A DNA stretch of 64,000 bases from Locusta migratoria. Its lineage: Eukaryota > Arthropoda > Insecta > Orthoptera > Acrididae. The stretch is from the NCBI GenBank assembly GCA_026315105.1, contig CM048745.1, positions 790,501,390-790,565,389 on the forward strand. Direction: 5' to 3'. Below the pieces are notes generated by a model. That model did not search any database and was not told where the DNA came from. It saw only the letters and a list, made by a program, of their open reading frames with translations. Both the position numbers and the translations under genes were made by a program. How positions within the stretch are numbered: position 1 is the stretch's first letter; each line of letters starts with the position of its first letter. Shown here piece after piece: positions 1 to 12,106 of this stretch.

Positions 1-330
1 CCAAGCATTTCTAGTCATTGCTACTAAAACCATTCTGAAGAAGAGGCTTTCAACATATACAAATGGGACCACTGTTGCTATGAGATCTCATGAAAATTCT
101 TCATTTGAACTTGTAAGTGGAGCAGTATGTGGCTTTCAGATTTGATGAAAAGTGGTACATAGGTCACATTTCCCAGGTATGGCATGAATTTAGAGATGTT
201 GAAATTATCTGTATGTCTCATGCTGAGACATAATTTGAGTCCCCTTCTCCAGTGTTAGATGCAAGGTCAATATCCCATCATTTCAAAGCCACAGTACCCG
301 GCTATATAAGCTAGATGGTAATTGTAATGA
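1..330 (+). pseudogene. Possible C-terminal scrap of a transposon protein
   Basis: From about base 117 a reading frame gives EQYVAFRFDEKWYIGHIS followed by an acidic stretch and a stop near 230. This resembles the small C-terminal domain (YVAF..D..WYIG...) that also ends the transposase-like proteins at 49.3-49.5 kb and 54.7-55.2 kb. Upstream residues (about 5-115) lie in another frame, so any gene is frameshifted and cut by the window edge. The family link is inference from a short match; function cannot be assigned. Confidence 0.35.
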
Positions 331-1498
331 AAATGTCTTGTATCTCACCTTCAGGTAACCTTTATGGGATCTGAAACCAGTATATTAGAATTACAAGGTT
401 ATAGCGAAGATGTTTCTTTTTGTATCTTCAAATTTGCTTGTGAGAGTTCTTTGCAAAATATTTGCATATTAGGCTATAAGTTGCTGTAGGTTACATATAT
501 GTATATTTCTTCATGAATTTCATTATTGTTTTAATTATCAATTTTATTTCTTGGTTTTGTCATTTTAATATATAATTATAGAGCAAGCATATCTTTATAT
601 TGTTGCATTTGTGCACCCAAGCTGATAAAAGTAAAATATAACGTATTTATTAAGTAGATGCTTAATAACTGTTCTCAGCTATCACTATTATGCAGTTTTG
701 TCCTTCAGGTCAATCATATACAGTTTGAGAACACTGTTTCAAGGAATACCCATGGTTTTAATGTTCTAATATCCAGTAGTGCTGAAAATTGATACACATA
801 TATTGCATTTTCTTGTTATTGTTTATCTATGAAGTGAGTTAGGATATTCTTCTTTGCACCCAAGATTGCTACCAAATATGTAAACATTTCAGCAAAAAAT
901 CTAGTTAAGATTCAAATGTCTACGTACCCATCCAGGACTTTAAAGTTCATCAAAATTGACCATTTTTCCTGACGCAGTCAACTTTAACTGAAAGTAAGAA
1001 CTATTAAATTCAATGCAATATGTTTTCAATTATTTTTTTTTATAATTAATACTAAAACTAAAGAGCTACAGTATCAAAATTGAAGGTTGTACCGTTTTCA
1101 TAGCCAGAGTAATTAATTTTTTAAAAATCGTAAATTTAAAGAGCAGTGTGAAAAAAGTGTATTTTTTAATATTCTTCATAAACAAACTAAATGTTCCTCA
1201 CTTACTATATCATATATCAACTTTGTGGTCTACATGTGTGACGCATAAAAAAAAAATTGAGTCTAGAGGTCAACTCATCACTTAGCAGTAGCCCTCTGAA
1301 AATGGGGATTTTGGTGCCCGACTGTTCATCGCATACACACCTTTCAGACTTCAAACATAATTTTCTCAACAATTGTTAGAAATAGGACAGTATTATTTGT
1401 TAGTTTTTCTATTAAGACATACAGGTTCCCATGCATCAAAAATGAACAAATACTGAAATACTTTATAACCCCCTTGAGTTTCCACGGAATGACCCTTT
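331..1498. other. AT-rich sequence, nothing recognised
   Basis: No long reading frame, RNA gene or recognisable repeat. Homopolymer A and T runs only. Confidence 0.6.
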
Positions 1499-1788
1499 AG
1501 TATAAGTTAGTTTATAAGTAGTTTGTAAGTTTAGGGACTGATGACCCGCCGCGGTGGAGTAGCCGAGCGGTCTAAAGCGTCTCGCTGCGGAGCGCGCGGT
1601 TGCTCGCCGTGGAGGTTCGAGTCCTCCCTGGCGCATGGGTGTGTGTGTTTGTCCTTAGGTTAGTTTACCTAGGTTTAAGTAGTTTGTAAGCTACGGACTG
1701 ATGACCACGCAGTTTGGTCCGATAGATTTACGAACATTTGAACATTGAACTGATGACCCCACAGTTAAATCCCATAAGCTTAACAAAT
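1499..1788 (+). mobile_element. 3' body of a tRNA-derived SINE, split by a second SINE
   Basis: Bases 1499-1547 and 1749-1788 together form the conserved SINE tail (stays of 'gtttgtaagtttagggactg', 'atgacccc', 'agttaaatcccataagctt') seen complete at 19,270-19,380. The tRNA-like head is missing. The two halves are separated by a younger SINE and share the duplicated target actgatgaccc. Confidence 0.75.
1548..1748 (+). mobile_element. tRNA-derived SINE (subfamily II) inserted in an older SINE
   Basis: Starts gccgcggtggagtagccgag (Pol III A-box-like) and has a B box, ggttcgagtcc, near 1614. It ends ...gatagatttacgaacatttg + aaca. It is flanked by an 11-bp direct repeat, actgatgaccc, at 1537-1547 and 1749-1759, so the insertion is intact. 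The tail differs from the main SINE family ('cctaggtttaagtagtttgt', 'gtccgatagattta') and matches the minus-strand copy at 60,327-60,508, so I treat these two as a subfamily. Non-autonomous; LINE machinery would have to mobilise it. Confidence 0.85.
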
Positions 1789-2177
1789 AAAAAAAAACTG
1801 TTGGGAATCGAAACGGGAGTTATCACTGCGATCGATGTGTGTTCAACGAGTGAAAGTTGTTCCCAAAAGACGAACAGGGCGAACGTATTTCAAATTCTGT
1901 TAACCTACAATGCAGAAGTTGAAAAATTTTTACTGTCACTTACCTCACTTTGTAGGGACATCGTCTTCGTTGATGATACCTCATACGCCACGAAAGATAC
2001 CTACACGTAGACATTCCAATATAAAAACTCCTGTCGTAATACGGATATTTCTGTACACTTACTGAGCACTATTTCTAATGAAAAAGTTTTATACTCGTAA
2101 CTGACAGCAAGGAAATATGCCATTCCCGCGTTCATGTCGGAAAACCATCACTAATACATGGTACCACATTCCCTTTA
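1789..2177. other. No gene recognised
   Basis: A 90-codon open frame over 1738-2010 starts inside the SINE and has no recognisable domain. I regard it as chance. Confidence 0.5.
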
Positions 2178-2210
2178 GCCGCGGTGGAGTAGCATAGCGG
2201 TCTAAACGGC
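2178..2210 (+). mobile_element. Truncated SINE head
   Basis: gccgcggtggagtagc followed by gcggtctaaa matches the first ~33 bases of the SINE at 1548; the rest is absent. Confidence 0.5.
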
Positions 2211-2312
2211 CAAACTTTCAGGAAACATTTTCCACACACTACGTGTGGTGTCGTCACTACCCACTTTTACTGTTCCAGTCGCGAATGGTGCGCCGAAAGA
2301 CAATTCTTAGGG

Positions 2313-3300
2313 CCTACATCCACATCTACATGGGATACTCTGCAAATCACATTTAAGTGCCTGGCAGAGGGTTTATCGAACCACCATTATACTATTTATC
2401 TCCTATTCCAATCTCGAATAGTGCGCGGGAAGAATGAACACCTAAATCTCTCCGTTCGGGCTCTGATTTCTCGTATTTTATTCTGATGATCATTTCTACC
2501 TATGTAATTGGGAGTCAACAATATATTTTCGCATTCGGAGGAGAATGTTGGCGATTGGAGTTTCGTAAGTAGCCCACGCCGCAGCGATAAGCGCCGTTGT
2601 TATAATGATTCCCATCCCAGATCCTGTATCGTTTCCTTAACGCTGTCTCCCCTGTATCGTGACAATACGAAACGAGCTGCCCTTCTTTGGACTCTTTCGA
2701 TATCCTCCGTCAAACCCACCTGATAAGGATCCCACACTGGGCAGCAATATTCCATAAAACGACGGATAAGCACAGTGCATACAGTTTCTTTAGTAGTTCT
2801 GTTGCATGTTTTAAGGGTTCTGCCAATAAAACGCAGTCTCTGGTTCGCCTTTCCCACGACATTATCTACGTGTTCTTTCCAATTTAAGTTTGAAGTAATA
2901 GTAATTCCTAGGTATTTTGTGGAATTTACGGCCTTGTTTTATCATGTAAACAAAGTTAAACGGATTTCTTTTCGTACTCATGTGGACGACTTCGCACTTC
3001 TCATTATTTAAAGTTAACTGCCAATTCTTACACCATACAGATATCTTATTCAAATCGTTCTGCAGTTGGTAAATGACGGCGTCATCTGCAAACAACCTAA
3101 GAGAGCTACTTAGATTTTCCCCTAAATCGTTTATGTAAATAAGGAACAGCAGAGGACCAATAACACTACCTTGTGGAACGCCATAAATCACCTCTGTTTT
3201 AGTCGATGCTTTATCATCGATTACTACGAACTGTGTCCTCTGACAGGAAATCCCCTATCCAATCGCAATACCATGGCGATATACCATAACCACGCAATTT
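2313..3300 (-). mobile_element. LINE family A copy 1, 3' part (reverse transcriptase C-half and 3' end)
   Basis: Minus-strand reading gives the RT core GVPQGSVIGPLLFLIYINDL, then LFADDAVIYQL (catalytic FADD) near 3,090-3,190. Next come the thumb (WCKNWQLTLNNEKCEVVHMS) and the C-terminal block ending CCPVWDPYQVGLTEDIERVQ...RGDSVKETIQDLGWESL at about 2,600. The 3' terminus has ...ttgcagagtatcc followed by a short tgtagatgt tail. The frame is broken near 2,860. This is a Jockey/CR1-group type RT without RNase H. It is one half of a copy interrupted by other LINE DNA at 3300-4620. Confidence 0.88.
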
Positions 3301-4620
3301 GATTAAAAGGATTTTTAGGATAAGTTCAGTGTCCAATGAGAAGCCCAGACAGGCAGGTAATAAAGCTGTTAAAATATCACAAGATTCTAACAATAGTAAA
3401 TTAAAAAATTATGTTTGTATTTTTCATCAAAATATTGGGGGTTTAAAGAATAAAGTAGATGAGCTCCTGATTTGTTTAGAAACTATAGAAGCTGACAATG
3501 TAATAGATATACTATGCCTGTCTGAGCATCACATTATCACTGATATGAATAAAGTTAATATTAGTGAGTATAAACTAGCAGCACATGTAAGTAGAGAAAA
3601 GAAGGTGTGGGGAGGAGTTGCCATTTATGTCAAAAATTGTCACAGTGTAAAAAATTTAGAAACAAAAAAATTTTGTATAGAGCAACACATAGAAGCATGT
3701 GCCTGTGAGCTTAAACTGAAGGGCGGTTCTTTTATAATTGTCACAGTGTATAGGCCCCCCTCAGGAAACTTTCATTTATTCCTGGAATACTTGGATGCCT
3801 TGTTGTGCTATCTGTCAGATAGGGGGAAGCAAATTATTATCTGTGGGGATTTCAATGTTGATTCACTGCAAGAGTGTAATAAGAAGAATGACCTGGAAGT
3901 CTTACTCGGTTCTTTCAATTTGACATCTGTTATTGATTTTCCTACTCGGGTAGTAAAAAACAGCAGCACACTGATAGACAATTTTTTTATAGACCAAGAT
4001 AGGTTTAACAACATTAGTGCATCTCCTGTTGAGAATGGTCTTTCTGATCATGGTGCACAGCTAGTTACATTATATGATATAGCTCCTTTCTGTAATTTGA
4101 ATCAGTCCTCCAAAGTTGTTCGTACAATTAATCTTCAGCAGTTAGATTGGGATGAAGTCTACAAGGAACCTGATGCTAATTTAAAATACAATTTATTTCA
4201 TGATACTTTTGTAAGGGTATTTGATAACTGTTTCCCCAAGAAATTAGTCAAATTTAATTGTAAGGAATCAAGCAAAAACCATGTATCACCAAAGGTATAA
4301 AAATATCTTGTAACCGGAAAAGGGAACTGTATCTGACAGCAAGAGAGAGTAGTGACCCTGAAATACTCAACTATTATAAAAACTACTGTTCTGTATTAAG
4401 GAAAGTTATTAAAAAATCCAAAAGCATGTGCATCATGTCTGAGATTAGTACATCAAATAATAAAATTAAAACAATCTGGAATATTATAACAAGGGAGACA
4501 GCGCAACCAAGAACACAGGAAGACAGCATTACCATCAAAGTGAATGGAAAAAATTACAAACAAAAAGTCAGAAGTTGAAAACACTTTTAATAATTATTTT
4601 TTAAATGTTGTGGAGAATAT
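3300..4620 (+). pseudogene. LINE family B fragment: AP-type endonuclease region of ORF2
   Basis: An open frame at 3299-4300 begins with the ORF1/ORF2 junction region, then shows an apurinic-type endonuclease: IFHQNIGGLKNKVDEL (N-terminal Asn motif), LCLSEHH, GGVAIYV, VTVYRPPSG, ICGDFNVD, TLIDNFFID and GLSDHGAQLV (C-terminal SDH). Beyond a stop at 4300 the linker continues in other frames to about 4620 (FNNYFLNVVENIG). RT and 3' UTR are absent, so this is an internal piece, not a normal target-primed insertion. The same family is seen from 62.66 kb to the right edge. The fragment sits inside a minus-strand family A copy. Endonuclease assignment is firm; activity is not expected. Confidence 0.88.
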
Positions 4621-5660
4621 AGGATATGTTCCATACCCTGCTGCAAACTGAAGTCAATGAAATAGGCCTGTAGTTTAATGGTATACTCCTACTGCCTTTC
4701 TTGAATATAGGTGTGACCTGTGCAACTTTCCAATCTTTCGGTACAGATTCTTCTTTGAGAGAGCGGTTGTATATGGCTGTTAAGTAAGGAGCTTTCGCTT
4801 CAGCATAATCAGATAGAAATCTAATGGGTATACAATCCGGACCAGATGACTTGTTCTTGTTAAGTGATTTTAGTTGCTTCACTACTCCGATGATATCTAC
4901 TTCTACGTTACTCATTACGGCCTCTGTTCGTAATTTGAAATCTGGCATATTGATTTCGTCTTCTTTGGTGAATGAGTTTCTAAAAGCTATGTTTAGTAAC
5001 TCTGCTTTAGTAGCGCTGTCATCGGCAGGATCGCCATTACTATCACGTAGTGAGGGCATTGTTTGTGTTTTGCCCCTAATATATTTAACATATGACCAAA
5101 ATCTCTTAGGGTTTTCAGTCAAATTTCGAGAAAGAGTTTCGTTGTGATAAGTATTGTAGGCATCTCGTATTGAAGTCCTCGCTAAATTTCGAGCTTCTGT
5201 GTAGGATCGCCAATCCGGGGGATTTTGTGTTTGTTTAAATTTAGTATGCCGTTTCCGTTGCTTTTACAACAGTGTCCTGGCCTGTTTCGTGTACCAAGGA
5301 GGATCACCACCTTCTTTTATTAATTTATTTGGTATAAAACTGTCAATTGCTGTCGATACCACTTCTTTGAATTTGAGCTACATCTGGTCTACACCTACAT
5401 TTAGTGTTAGAAACGAGTGGAAGCTATCTTTCAAGAAGCAATGTATTTTATTTCTGTCTGCTTTCCGGAACAAAAATACGTCTCGTTTATTTTTGTAGCT
5501 TTGGGACTTTCGATATTCAATCGCGCTACGACAGTTCTGTGTTCACTAATACCTGTATCCGTTTTGATGCTCGTTATGAGCTCAGGATTGTTTGTTGCTA
5601 AGAGATCAAGAGTGTTTTCACATCCATTTCAGCCTCGTCTGAAATTCTGCAATGTCGCTT
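4606..5660 (-). mobile_element. LINE family A copy 1, 5' part (endonuclease end, linker, RT N-half)
   Basis: Minus-strand translation runs from an endonuclease C-terminus (LDLLATNNPELITSIKTDTG, SEHRTVVARL) at about 5,500-5,640. It continues through a linker (GGDPPWYTKQ, NPPDWRSYTEARN) to the frame at 4,601-5,122: NPKRFWSYVKYIRGKTQTMPS, SGPDCIPIRFL, WKVAQVTPIFKKGS and LNYRPISLTSVCSRV. About 70 residues of RT (the ...EHIL..GFRKYRSCE..FDFxxAFD segment seen in copy 2) are missing at the junction with family B. Decayed by frameshifts. Confidence 0.88.
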
Positions 5661-5789
5661 CCATGGCTCCTTCGCATAATAACGAGACTGAATATCGAAA
5701 TTACCAAATGCACCAAAAATAAACGAAAAGTATATTAATTAAAAAAGCAGATAAAAATCCGCTTCACGCTTTCCTGAGTGATAGTCTCC

Positions 5790-7745
5790 AATGTTTCAAA
5801 ACTAAAAATACGATTGTAGATCATTTGTGGCTTACTTTCAAAGACATAATATCAGTAGAAAGCGAGAGATTTATACCAAATAAATTATTAAAAGAGGAGG
5901 CTAACCCCCCACCCCCCACCCCGTGGTACACAACAGGTCAGACCACTCTTGCAGAAGCAAAGAAAAACGCATGCAAAATTTAAACAGTCATAAAATTCCC
6001 AAGAATGGCAATGTTTTACAGATACTCGCAATCTAGCGCTGACTTAAATGCGAGAAGCTTATAACAGTTTCCACAACGATATCCTGTCTCGTAATTTGGC
6101 AGAAAATCCAAAGAAATTCTGGTCATATGTGAAGTACACTAGCGGCAAAACACAAACAATACCTTCACTAAGCGATAGCAATGGTAATAATACAGATGAC
6201 AGTACTGCTAAAGCAGAATTGCTAAACTCAGTTTTTCGAAATTTTTACACCAAAGACGACGAAGTGAACACTCCAGATTTCGAACCAAGAACAGCTGCCA
6301 TCATGTGAAATTTAGAAGCAGATGTTCCTGGAGTAGTAAAAGAACTAAGTCACTAAACAAAGACAAATCTTTCGGGCCAGATTGTATACCAACTAGATTC
6401 ATCTCAGAGTATGCTGATGTAATAGCACCATACTATCATACACAACCGATTACTCAGCTTAAGAGCCGTACTCAAAGACTGGAAAGTTGCCCAGGTCACT
6501 TCAGTATCCAAGAAAGGCAATAGGAGTGATCCCCAAAATTGCAGGCTCATCTCATTGACGTCGATTTGCAGTAGGATTTTGAAACATATACTTTGTTCGA
6601 ACATTATGGACTACCTCGAAGAGAACGGTCTATTAACCAATATTCAACACGGATTCAGAAAGTATCGCTCTTGCGAAACAGAGCTTGCCCTTTATTCACA
6701 TGAAATAAGTGCCATCGACAAGGGATCTCAGATCGATTCCATATTTATGGATTTCTGGCAGGCTTTTGACATAATACCTCACAAGCGGCTTCTAATGAAA
6801 ATGCGTGCTTAAGGAATATTGTCCCAATTTTTCGACTGGATTCTAGATTTCCTATCAGGAAGGACACAATTAGTAGTGATTGACGGTAAGTCATAGAGTA
6901 AAACAGAAGTGATATCGGATGTTTACCAGGGAAGCGTTATATAGGTCCCCTATTCTTCCTTGTGTTTATAAACTATTTAGGAGACAATCTGAATAGCTAT
7001 CTTAGACTGTTCGCCGATGATGCTGTCGTTTATCGGTTAGTAAAGTCAACAGAGGATCAAAAGCATCTGCAAAGCGATTTATACAACATTTCTACATTGT
7101 GCGAAAATTAAAATTAACACTAAATAATGGAAAGAAATCCGCTGAACTTCAATTACATGATAAATTAGTCAAACCTTAAGGTCGTAAATTCTACCAAATA
7201 CCTAAGAGTTACAATACGAACAACTTAGACTGTAGAGAACGCATAGAAAATATTGTGGGGAAGGCGAACCCAAGGTTACGTTTCATTGGCAGAACGCTTC
7301 GAAGATGAAACAGCTCCACAAAAGAGACTGCCTACATCACACTTGTGCGTCCTCTCCTGGAGTACTGTTGCCCCTGTGGGACCCTCACCAGGTGGGACTG
7401 ATGGAAGATATTGAGAAGGTTCAGAGAAGGGCAGCTCGTTTTATCACGTTACAGGAGGAAGCGGCACGGAAATGTTACACGATTTGAGATGGGAATCATT
7501 AAAAGAACGACGTTATTCGTTGCGGCGAGATCTGTTTGCGAAATTTCAGTCACCGACTTCTGAATGTGAAAATATTTTGCTAGCACCCACCTACATAGGA
7601 AGACATGACCATCCCAATAAAACAAGAGCAATCAGATCTAAAACGGAATTATTTAGGTGTTCTTTCTTCCCGCACGCTATTAGAGAACGGAACGGTAGAG
7701 AAAGGTTATGGAAGTGGTTAATGAACCCTGTGCCAGGCACGTAAA
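5790..7745 (+). mobile_element. LINE family A copy 2, heavily decayed
   Basis: Broken frames follow the same order as copy 1: linker (RFIPNKLLKEEANP, PWYTTG), NPKKFWSYVKYTSGKTQT (6,048-6,308), FGPDCIPTRFISEYAD, LRTNIQHGFRKYRSCETELA and FMDFWQAFDIIPHKRLL (6,555-6,812). Then come LFADDAVVYRL near 7,010 (read across frameshifts), VRPLLEYCCPCGTLTRWD and the C-terminal arm to NPVPGT at 7,744. Head-to-head with copy 1 (5' ends face each other over 5,660-5,790). The 3' end lacks the tgtagatg tail. Confidence 0.85.
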
Positions 7746-9262
7746 TCTGATTTGCCCATTTCGATTTCCTTTAGTTGTGTTTCTCGTTTATGTTGTAGTG
7801 CAGATCATGGCAACTATATCTTTTATTTTTAAAAACTAGGATGCTTTCTCTGCGACCTTGTAGATACCAAAGCTAAACAATGCAGAACAACAGTGTACGT
7901 AACAAGCATAGCATTCTGTATTACTTCAGCATTTTAAAATTGTATGTCGTCTTTAGGTTATCTGTCAAACATAGACGGTCTTACCTCTATTTTGTGAACG
8001 TATTTTCTGTCACAGTGTTGAAAATTGTCCCAATACATTTTATTAGCTAATATTTCGCTGCAAGGGATACCGGATTTTAGGGAGTAAATTAATGTGGTGT
8101 GTGTTACTCTTTCCTCATTGTTTCCTTCTGGACCTCCAGTTGCAGTAATTAAAATAGGAAAAAATGTAGTAATCAAAATTAAATGATTAGCGAACATTCG
8201 CATTTTTTTACATCGTTCCTTTCGTGTTCATTAGCGATGGAATGTTTGTGTAGCAATCAGTAAGTGTGCAATGAAGCTACCGTACAGACGGAGGGAAATT
8301 GGATCAATATTTGTGCTTGGGAGAACTAATTACACACTGACGTAGACGACGGTATTGCTGTAGTTTCCCAAAAGTTATAACAATTTCATTTCGGAATATT
8401 GAAAAGTAGCTGTACATTTCGGCAAGATGTCGAAGAAAAAGATCTCTTATATAGTGGCTATATCGAGTAAGGTGTGGAGACGGCGGTTTGAAAGCGGACA
8501 GCAGGAGTACGGGGAAGGTCGTCCCTTGCCTGAGGGGGGGGGGGGGGTACTCAACTATCTGGTCAAGTGTGTCAAATGTCCAGCATTCTTTCGTTAGACA
8601 GCAGGGACCATTGCTTTCAGTGCCACCGGATGTCAACCGTATGAGACATTACCAGTGATATGGTAGCCCTGATCACTCAACTCCACGGAATGTCCCGGTG
8701 GAGTTGTTCACCATGCCTTGCATAATACCCAGTCCGCGAACGAGACGTAACTCCGCCATCTCGTATACCCAGACTGTGTGCGTATGATGCATAATTCCTT
8801 CCTTTATCTTCACTTTTTCTGTCGTTTTGTACTTCTCTCGCGGGCCTATTTGTACCGGTTTATAGCTTTGGAGTTCCTTTTAGTTGCACCTTTACTTCCT
8901 CCTTGTAGAAGTTGACCCCCCCCCCCCCCACCATTTCTTTTTCACTCACGCTTTGGAGGTTCTCATTTTGTCTTCCACCCCCTACTCCAGATTTAGAGGA
9001 TTGTTTCTCTACCGCAAGCGAGCGTCTTTTCTTTGTTATCCCCTAACAGTTTTATTTCCTTTCGGTCTATTAGGAGAAGGTCCTACTCCACTTTTCGTTT
9101 TCGTTATACAGTATTTATAGTTTTCAAGGTTCCTCCAGTGCTCATCTGTTGCCAGGATATTGTTATGATTCACCTTTCGGTGCAGAATGCATTGAATTTT
9201 GTTGTTTGACAATGGAGTCAATACGTTACAGTGTCTTTCTTTAATTTTCATATTGCGTCTGG
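7746..9262. other. No gene recognised; two 14-base G/C runs
   Basis: Only short open frames with no domain. Contains poly(G) at 8,534-8,547 and poly(C) at 8,916-8,929. Confidence 0.55.
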
Positions 9263-9486
9263 TACAAATGAAAAGTGCGCCTCGGTTGCACAGTGGTAGA
9301 GTGCCAGACTACAAATCCAAAGGTCACGGGTTCGATCCCCGCCAGGTCCTAGGATTTTTGTCTGTCACTTTCCACTTCTTTCACCTCTGGCAGTATTGCT
9401 CACGTGAAAAATACCGAGTAGCACCGTGGTTCGGAACCCACGTTAAACTGTAGGTCCCCCTATAACTGGCTGGTTAAGTCAGTTCG

Positions 9487-12106
9487 GTGATCGCATTATC
9501 ATTGTCAAGATTGATACGAAGCCAACACCGACAACAGTACAGGTTTATATGCCAACTAGCTCTGCCGATGATGAGGAAATCGAAGAAATATATGAGGAGC
9601 TAAAGGAAATTATTCAGACAATTAAGGGAGAGGAAAAATTAATTGTTATGGGAGACTGGAATTCGGTAGTAGGACAAGGAAGGGAAGGGAAGATAGTAGG
9701 TGAATATGGTCTGGGCAAAAGGAATGAAAGAGGAAGCCGCCTGGTAGAATTTTGCACGGAACATAATTTAGTTATAACAAACACCTGGTTCAAGAATCAC
9801 AAAAGAAGGTTGTATACATGGAAGAGACCAGGAGACACTGGGAGATACCAGATAGATTTTATAATGGTAAGACATAGATTTCGGAACCAGGTTTTACAGT
9901 GTAAGACATACCCAGGGGCAGATATAGACTCTGACCATAACTTGTTGGTTATGAACTGTAGGCTGAAACTGAAGAAACTACAAAAAGGTAGGAAAATATG
10001 GAGATGGGACCTGGATAAATTGAAGGAACCTGAGGTTCTTAAGAATTTCAGAGGGAGCTTTAGGCAACAATTGACAGAAACAAGGGAAAATAAAACAGTA
10101 GAGGAGGAATGGGTAAAATTGAGAGATGAAATAGTGAAAGTAGCAGAGGACAAAATAGGTAGGAAGACAAGACCTACAAAAAATCCTTGGATATCACAGG
10201 AGATACTAAATTTAATCGATGAAAGGAGAAAATATAAAAATGCAGTAAATGAAACAGGCCAAATGGAGTACAGACGACTAAGAAATGAGATTGACAGGAA
10301 GTGCAAAATGGCTAAGCAGGAGTGGCTAGAAGGCAAATGCAAGGATGTAGAAGAATGTATAAATAGGGGAAAAATAGATACAGCCTACAGGAAAATAAAA
10401 GAAACATTTGGAGATAAGAAAAACAGCTCTATGAATATCAAGGACTCGGATGGAAAACCAGTTCTCAGCAAAGAAGGGAAAGCTGAAAGGTGGAAAGAGT
10501 ATATAGAGGGGCTCTACAAAGGAAATGAACTTCGAGACAATATTGTAGGAAGGGAAGAGGATGTAGATGAAGATGCAATAGGAGATACTGTACTGAGAGA
10601 CGAATTTGACAGAGCCGTGAAAGACCTAAGTCGAAACAAGGCCCCTGGAGTAGATGATATTCCCTCAGAGCTACTGAAGTCTCTGGGAGAACCAGCCATG
10701 ACAAACCTGTTTCACCTGGTGTGTAAGATGTATGAGACAGGTGAAGTACCCTCAGACTTTAAGAAAAATATTATAATCCCCATTCCAAAGAAAGCAGGTG
10801 CAGACAGGTGTGAAAACTACAGAACCATCAGTTTAATAAGTCATGGTTGCAAAATATTAACACGAATTATATACAGAAGGATGGAAAAACTGGAAGAAAC
10901 CGACCTCGGGGAAGATCAGTTTGGGTTCAGGAGAAATGTAGGAACTCGGGAGGCAATACTCACTTTACGGCTTATCCTAGAAGATAGATTAAGAAAAGGC
11001 AAACCCACATTTCTAGCTTTTGTAGATTTGGAGAAGGCTTTTGACAATGTTGATTGGAATAAACTCTTTCAAGTTCTGAAGCAAGCAGGAGTAAAATATA
11101 GGGAACGTAAGGTTATTTATAACTTGTACAAAAACCAGACAGCGGTTATCAGAGTTGAAGGGCATGAAAGGGGTGCAGTGGTTGGAAAGGGAGTAAGACA
11201 GGGTTGTAGTCTTTCTCCATTGTTATTCAATTTGTACATTGAACAGGCTGTGAAGGAAAGCAAGGAGAAATTTGGTGAAGGAATAAAAGTTCAGGGGGAA
11301 GAATTAAAAACATTGCGTTTTGCCGACGACATAGTAATTCTGTCAGATACAGCAAAGGACCTGGAAGAGCAATTGAACGGAATGGACAGTGTGCTGAAAG
11401 GTGCATATAAGATGAACATTAACAAGAGCAAAACTAGGGTAATGGAGTGCAGCTTAAGAAAATCAGGTGATGCTGAAGGAAAAGATTGGGAACGAAGCAA
11501 TAAAGGAGGTAGATGAGTTTTGTTACTTGGGCAGTAAAATAATAAATGATGGTCGCAGTACAGAGGATATAAAATGCAGAATGGCAATGGGTAGAAAAGC
11601 ATTTTTGAAAAAGAGAAATTTGTTAACATCGAATATTGATTTAAGCCTAAGGAAGTCCTTTCTGAAGGCATTCGTGTGGAGTGTTGCCTTGTATGGGAGT
11701 GAGACATGGACGATAAACAGTGCGGACAAGAAGAGGATTGAGGCTTTTGAAATATGGTGCTACAGAAGAATGCTGAAGATTAGGTGGGTGGATCGCGTAA
11801 CTAATGAGGAGGTACTGAACAGAATTGGGGAGAAAAGAAATTTCTGGCATACCTTGACTAAAAGAAGGGATAGATTGGTGGGACACATTCTTAGACATCA
11901 AGGAATTGTTAATTTAGCATTAGAGGGAAGTGTGTGGGGTAAAAATCGCAGAGGAAGACCAAGAGATGGATACAGTAAGAAGATTCAGACAGATGTAGGT
12001 TGCCTTTCTTATGCGGATATGAAGAGGCTTGCTCAGGATAGGGTATTGTGGAGAGCTGCATCAAACCAGTCTCCGGACTGAAGACAACAACAACAACAAC
12101 AACAAC
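9487..12106 (+). mobile_element. RTE-clade LINE, 5'-truncated, nearly intact
   Basis: Inserted into the family D SINE with an 11-bp duplication, aagtcagttcg (9476-9486 and 12107-12117). The 5' end starts mid-endonuclease (DRIIIVKID...). The 3' end is the RTE hallmark: the stop codon is followed almost at once by a short (ACA)n tail, with no long 3' UTR. A second copy is on the minus strand at 41.9-43.8 kb, and fragments of relatives lie at 58.9 and 60.7-61.4 kb. Confidence 0.93.
9499..12081 (+). pseudogene. RTE endonuclease-reverse transcriptase, one frameshift
   Basis: First frame 9549-11516 (655 codons), continuing upstream in frame to about 9487; second frame 11467-12081. Numbering from 9549: endonuclease motifs GDWNSV (35-40), YQIDFIMV (100-107) and DSDHNLLV (127-134). 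A lysine/glutamate-rich linker follows to about 320. RT follows: NKAPGVDDIPSELL, ENYRTISLIS, EDQFGFRRN, LAFVDLEKAFDNVDW, GVRQGCSLSPLLFNLYIE and the catalytic LRFADDIVIL (FADD 591-594). The frame is lost near 11,480-11,500, where AEGKDWERS replaces the expected AEG.RLGN, and resumes as EVDEFCYLGSKI. The C-terminal arm is LYGSETWTIN, WCYRRMLKIRWVDRVTNEE, DRLVGHILRH, RGRPRDGY and SNQSPD-stop. With one frameshift and a missing N-terminus it is recent but dead. Such proteins are often annotated as 'craniofacial development protein 2-like' in insect genomes. Confidence 0.93.

Noticed and set aside
1738..2010. 90-codon frame after the first SINE
   Set aside because: Begins in SINE sequence, no domain, no splice or promoter context.
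9797..10342. 181-codon minus-strand frame opposite the RTE pol (and others at 10,465-11,901)
   Set aside because: Antisense shadow of the purine-rich RTE coding strand; Phe/Leu/Ser-rich, no domain.
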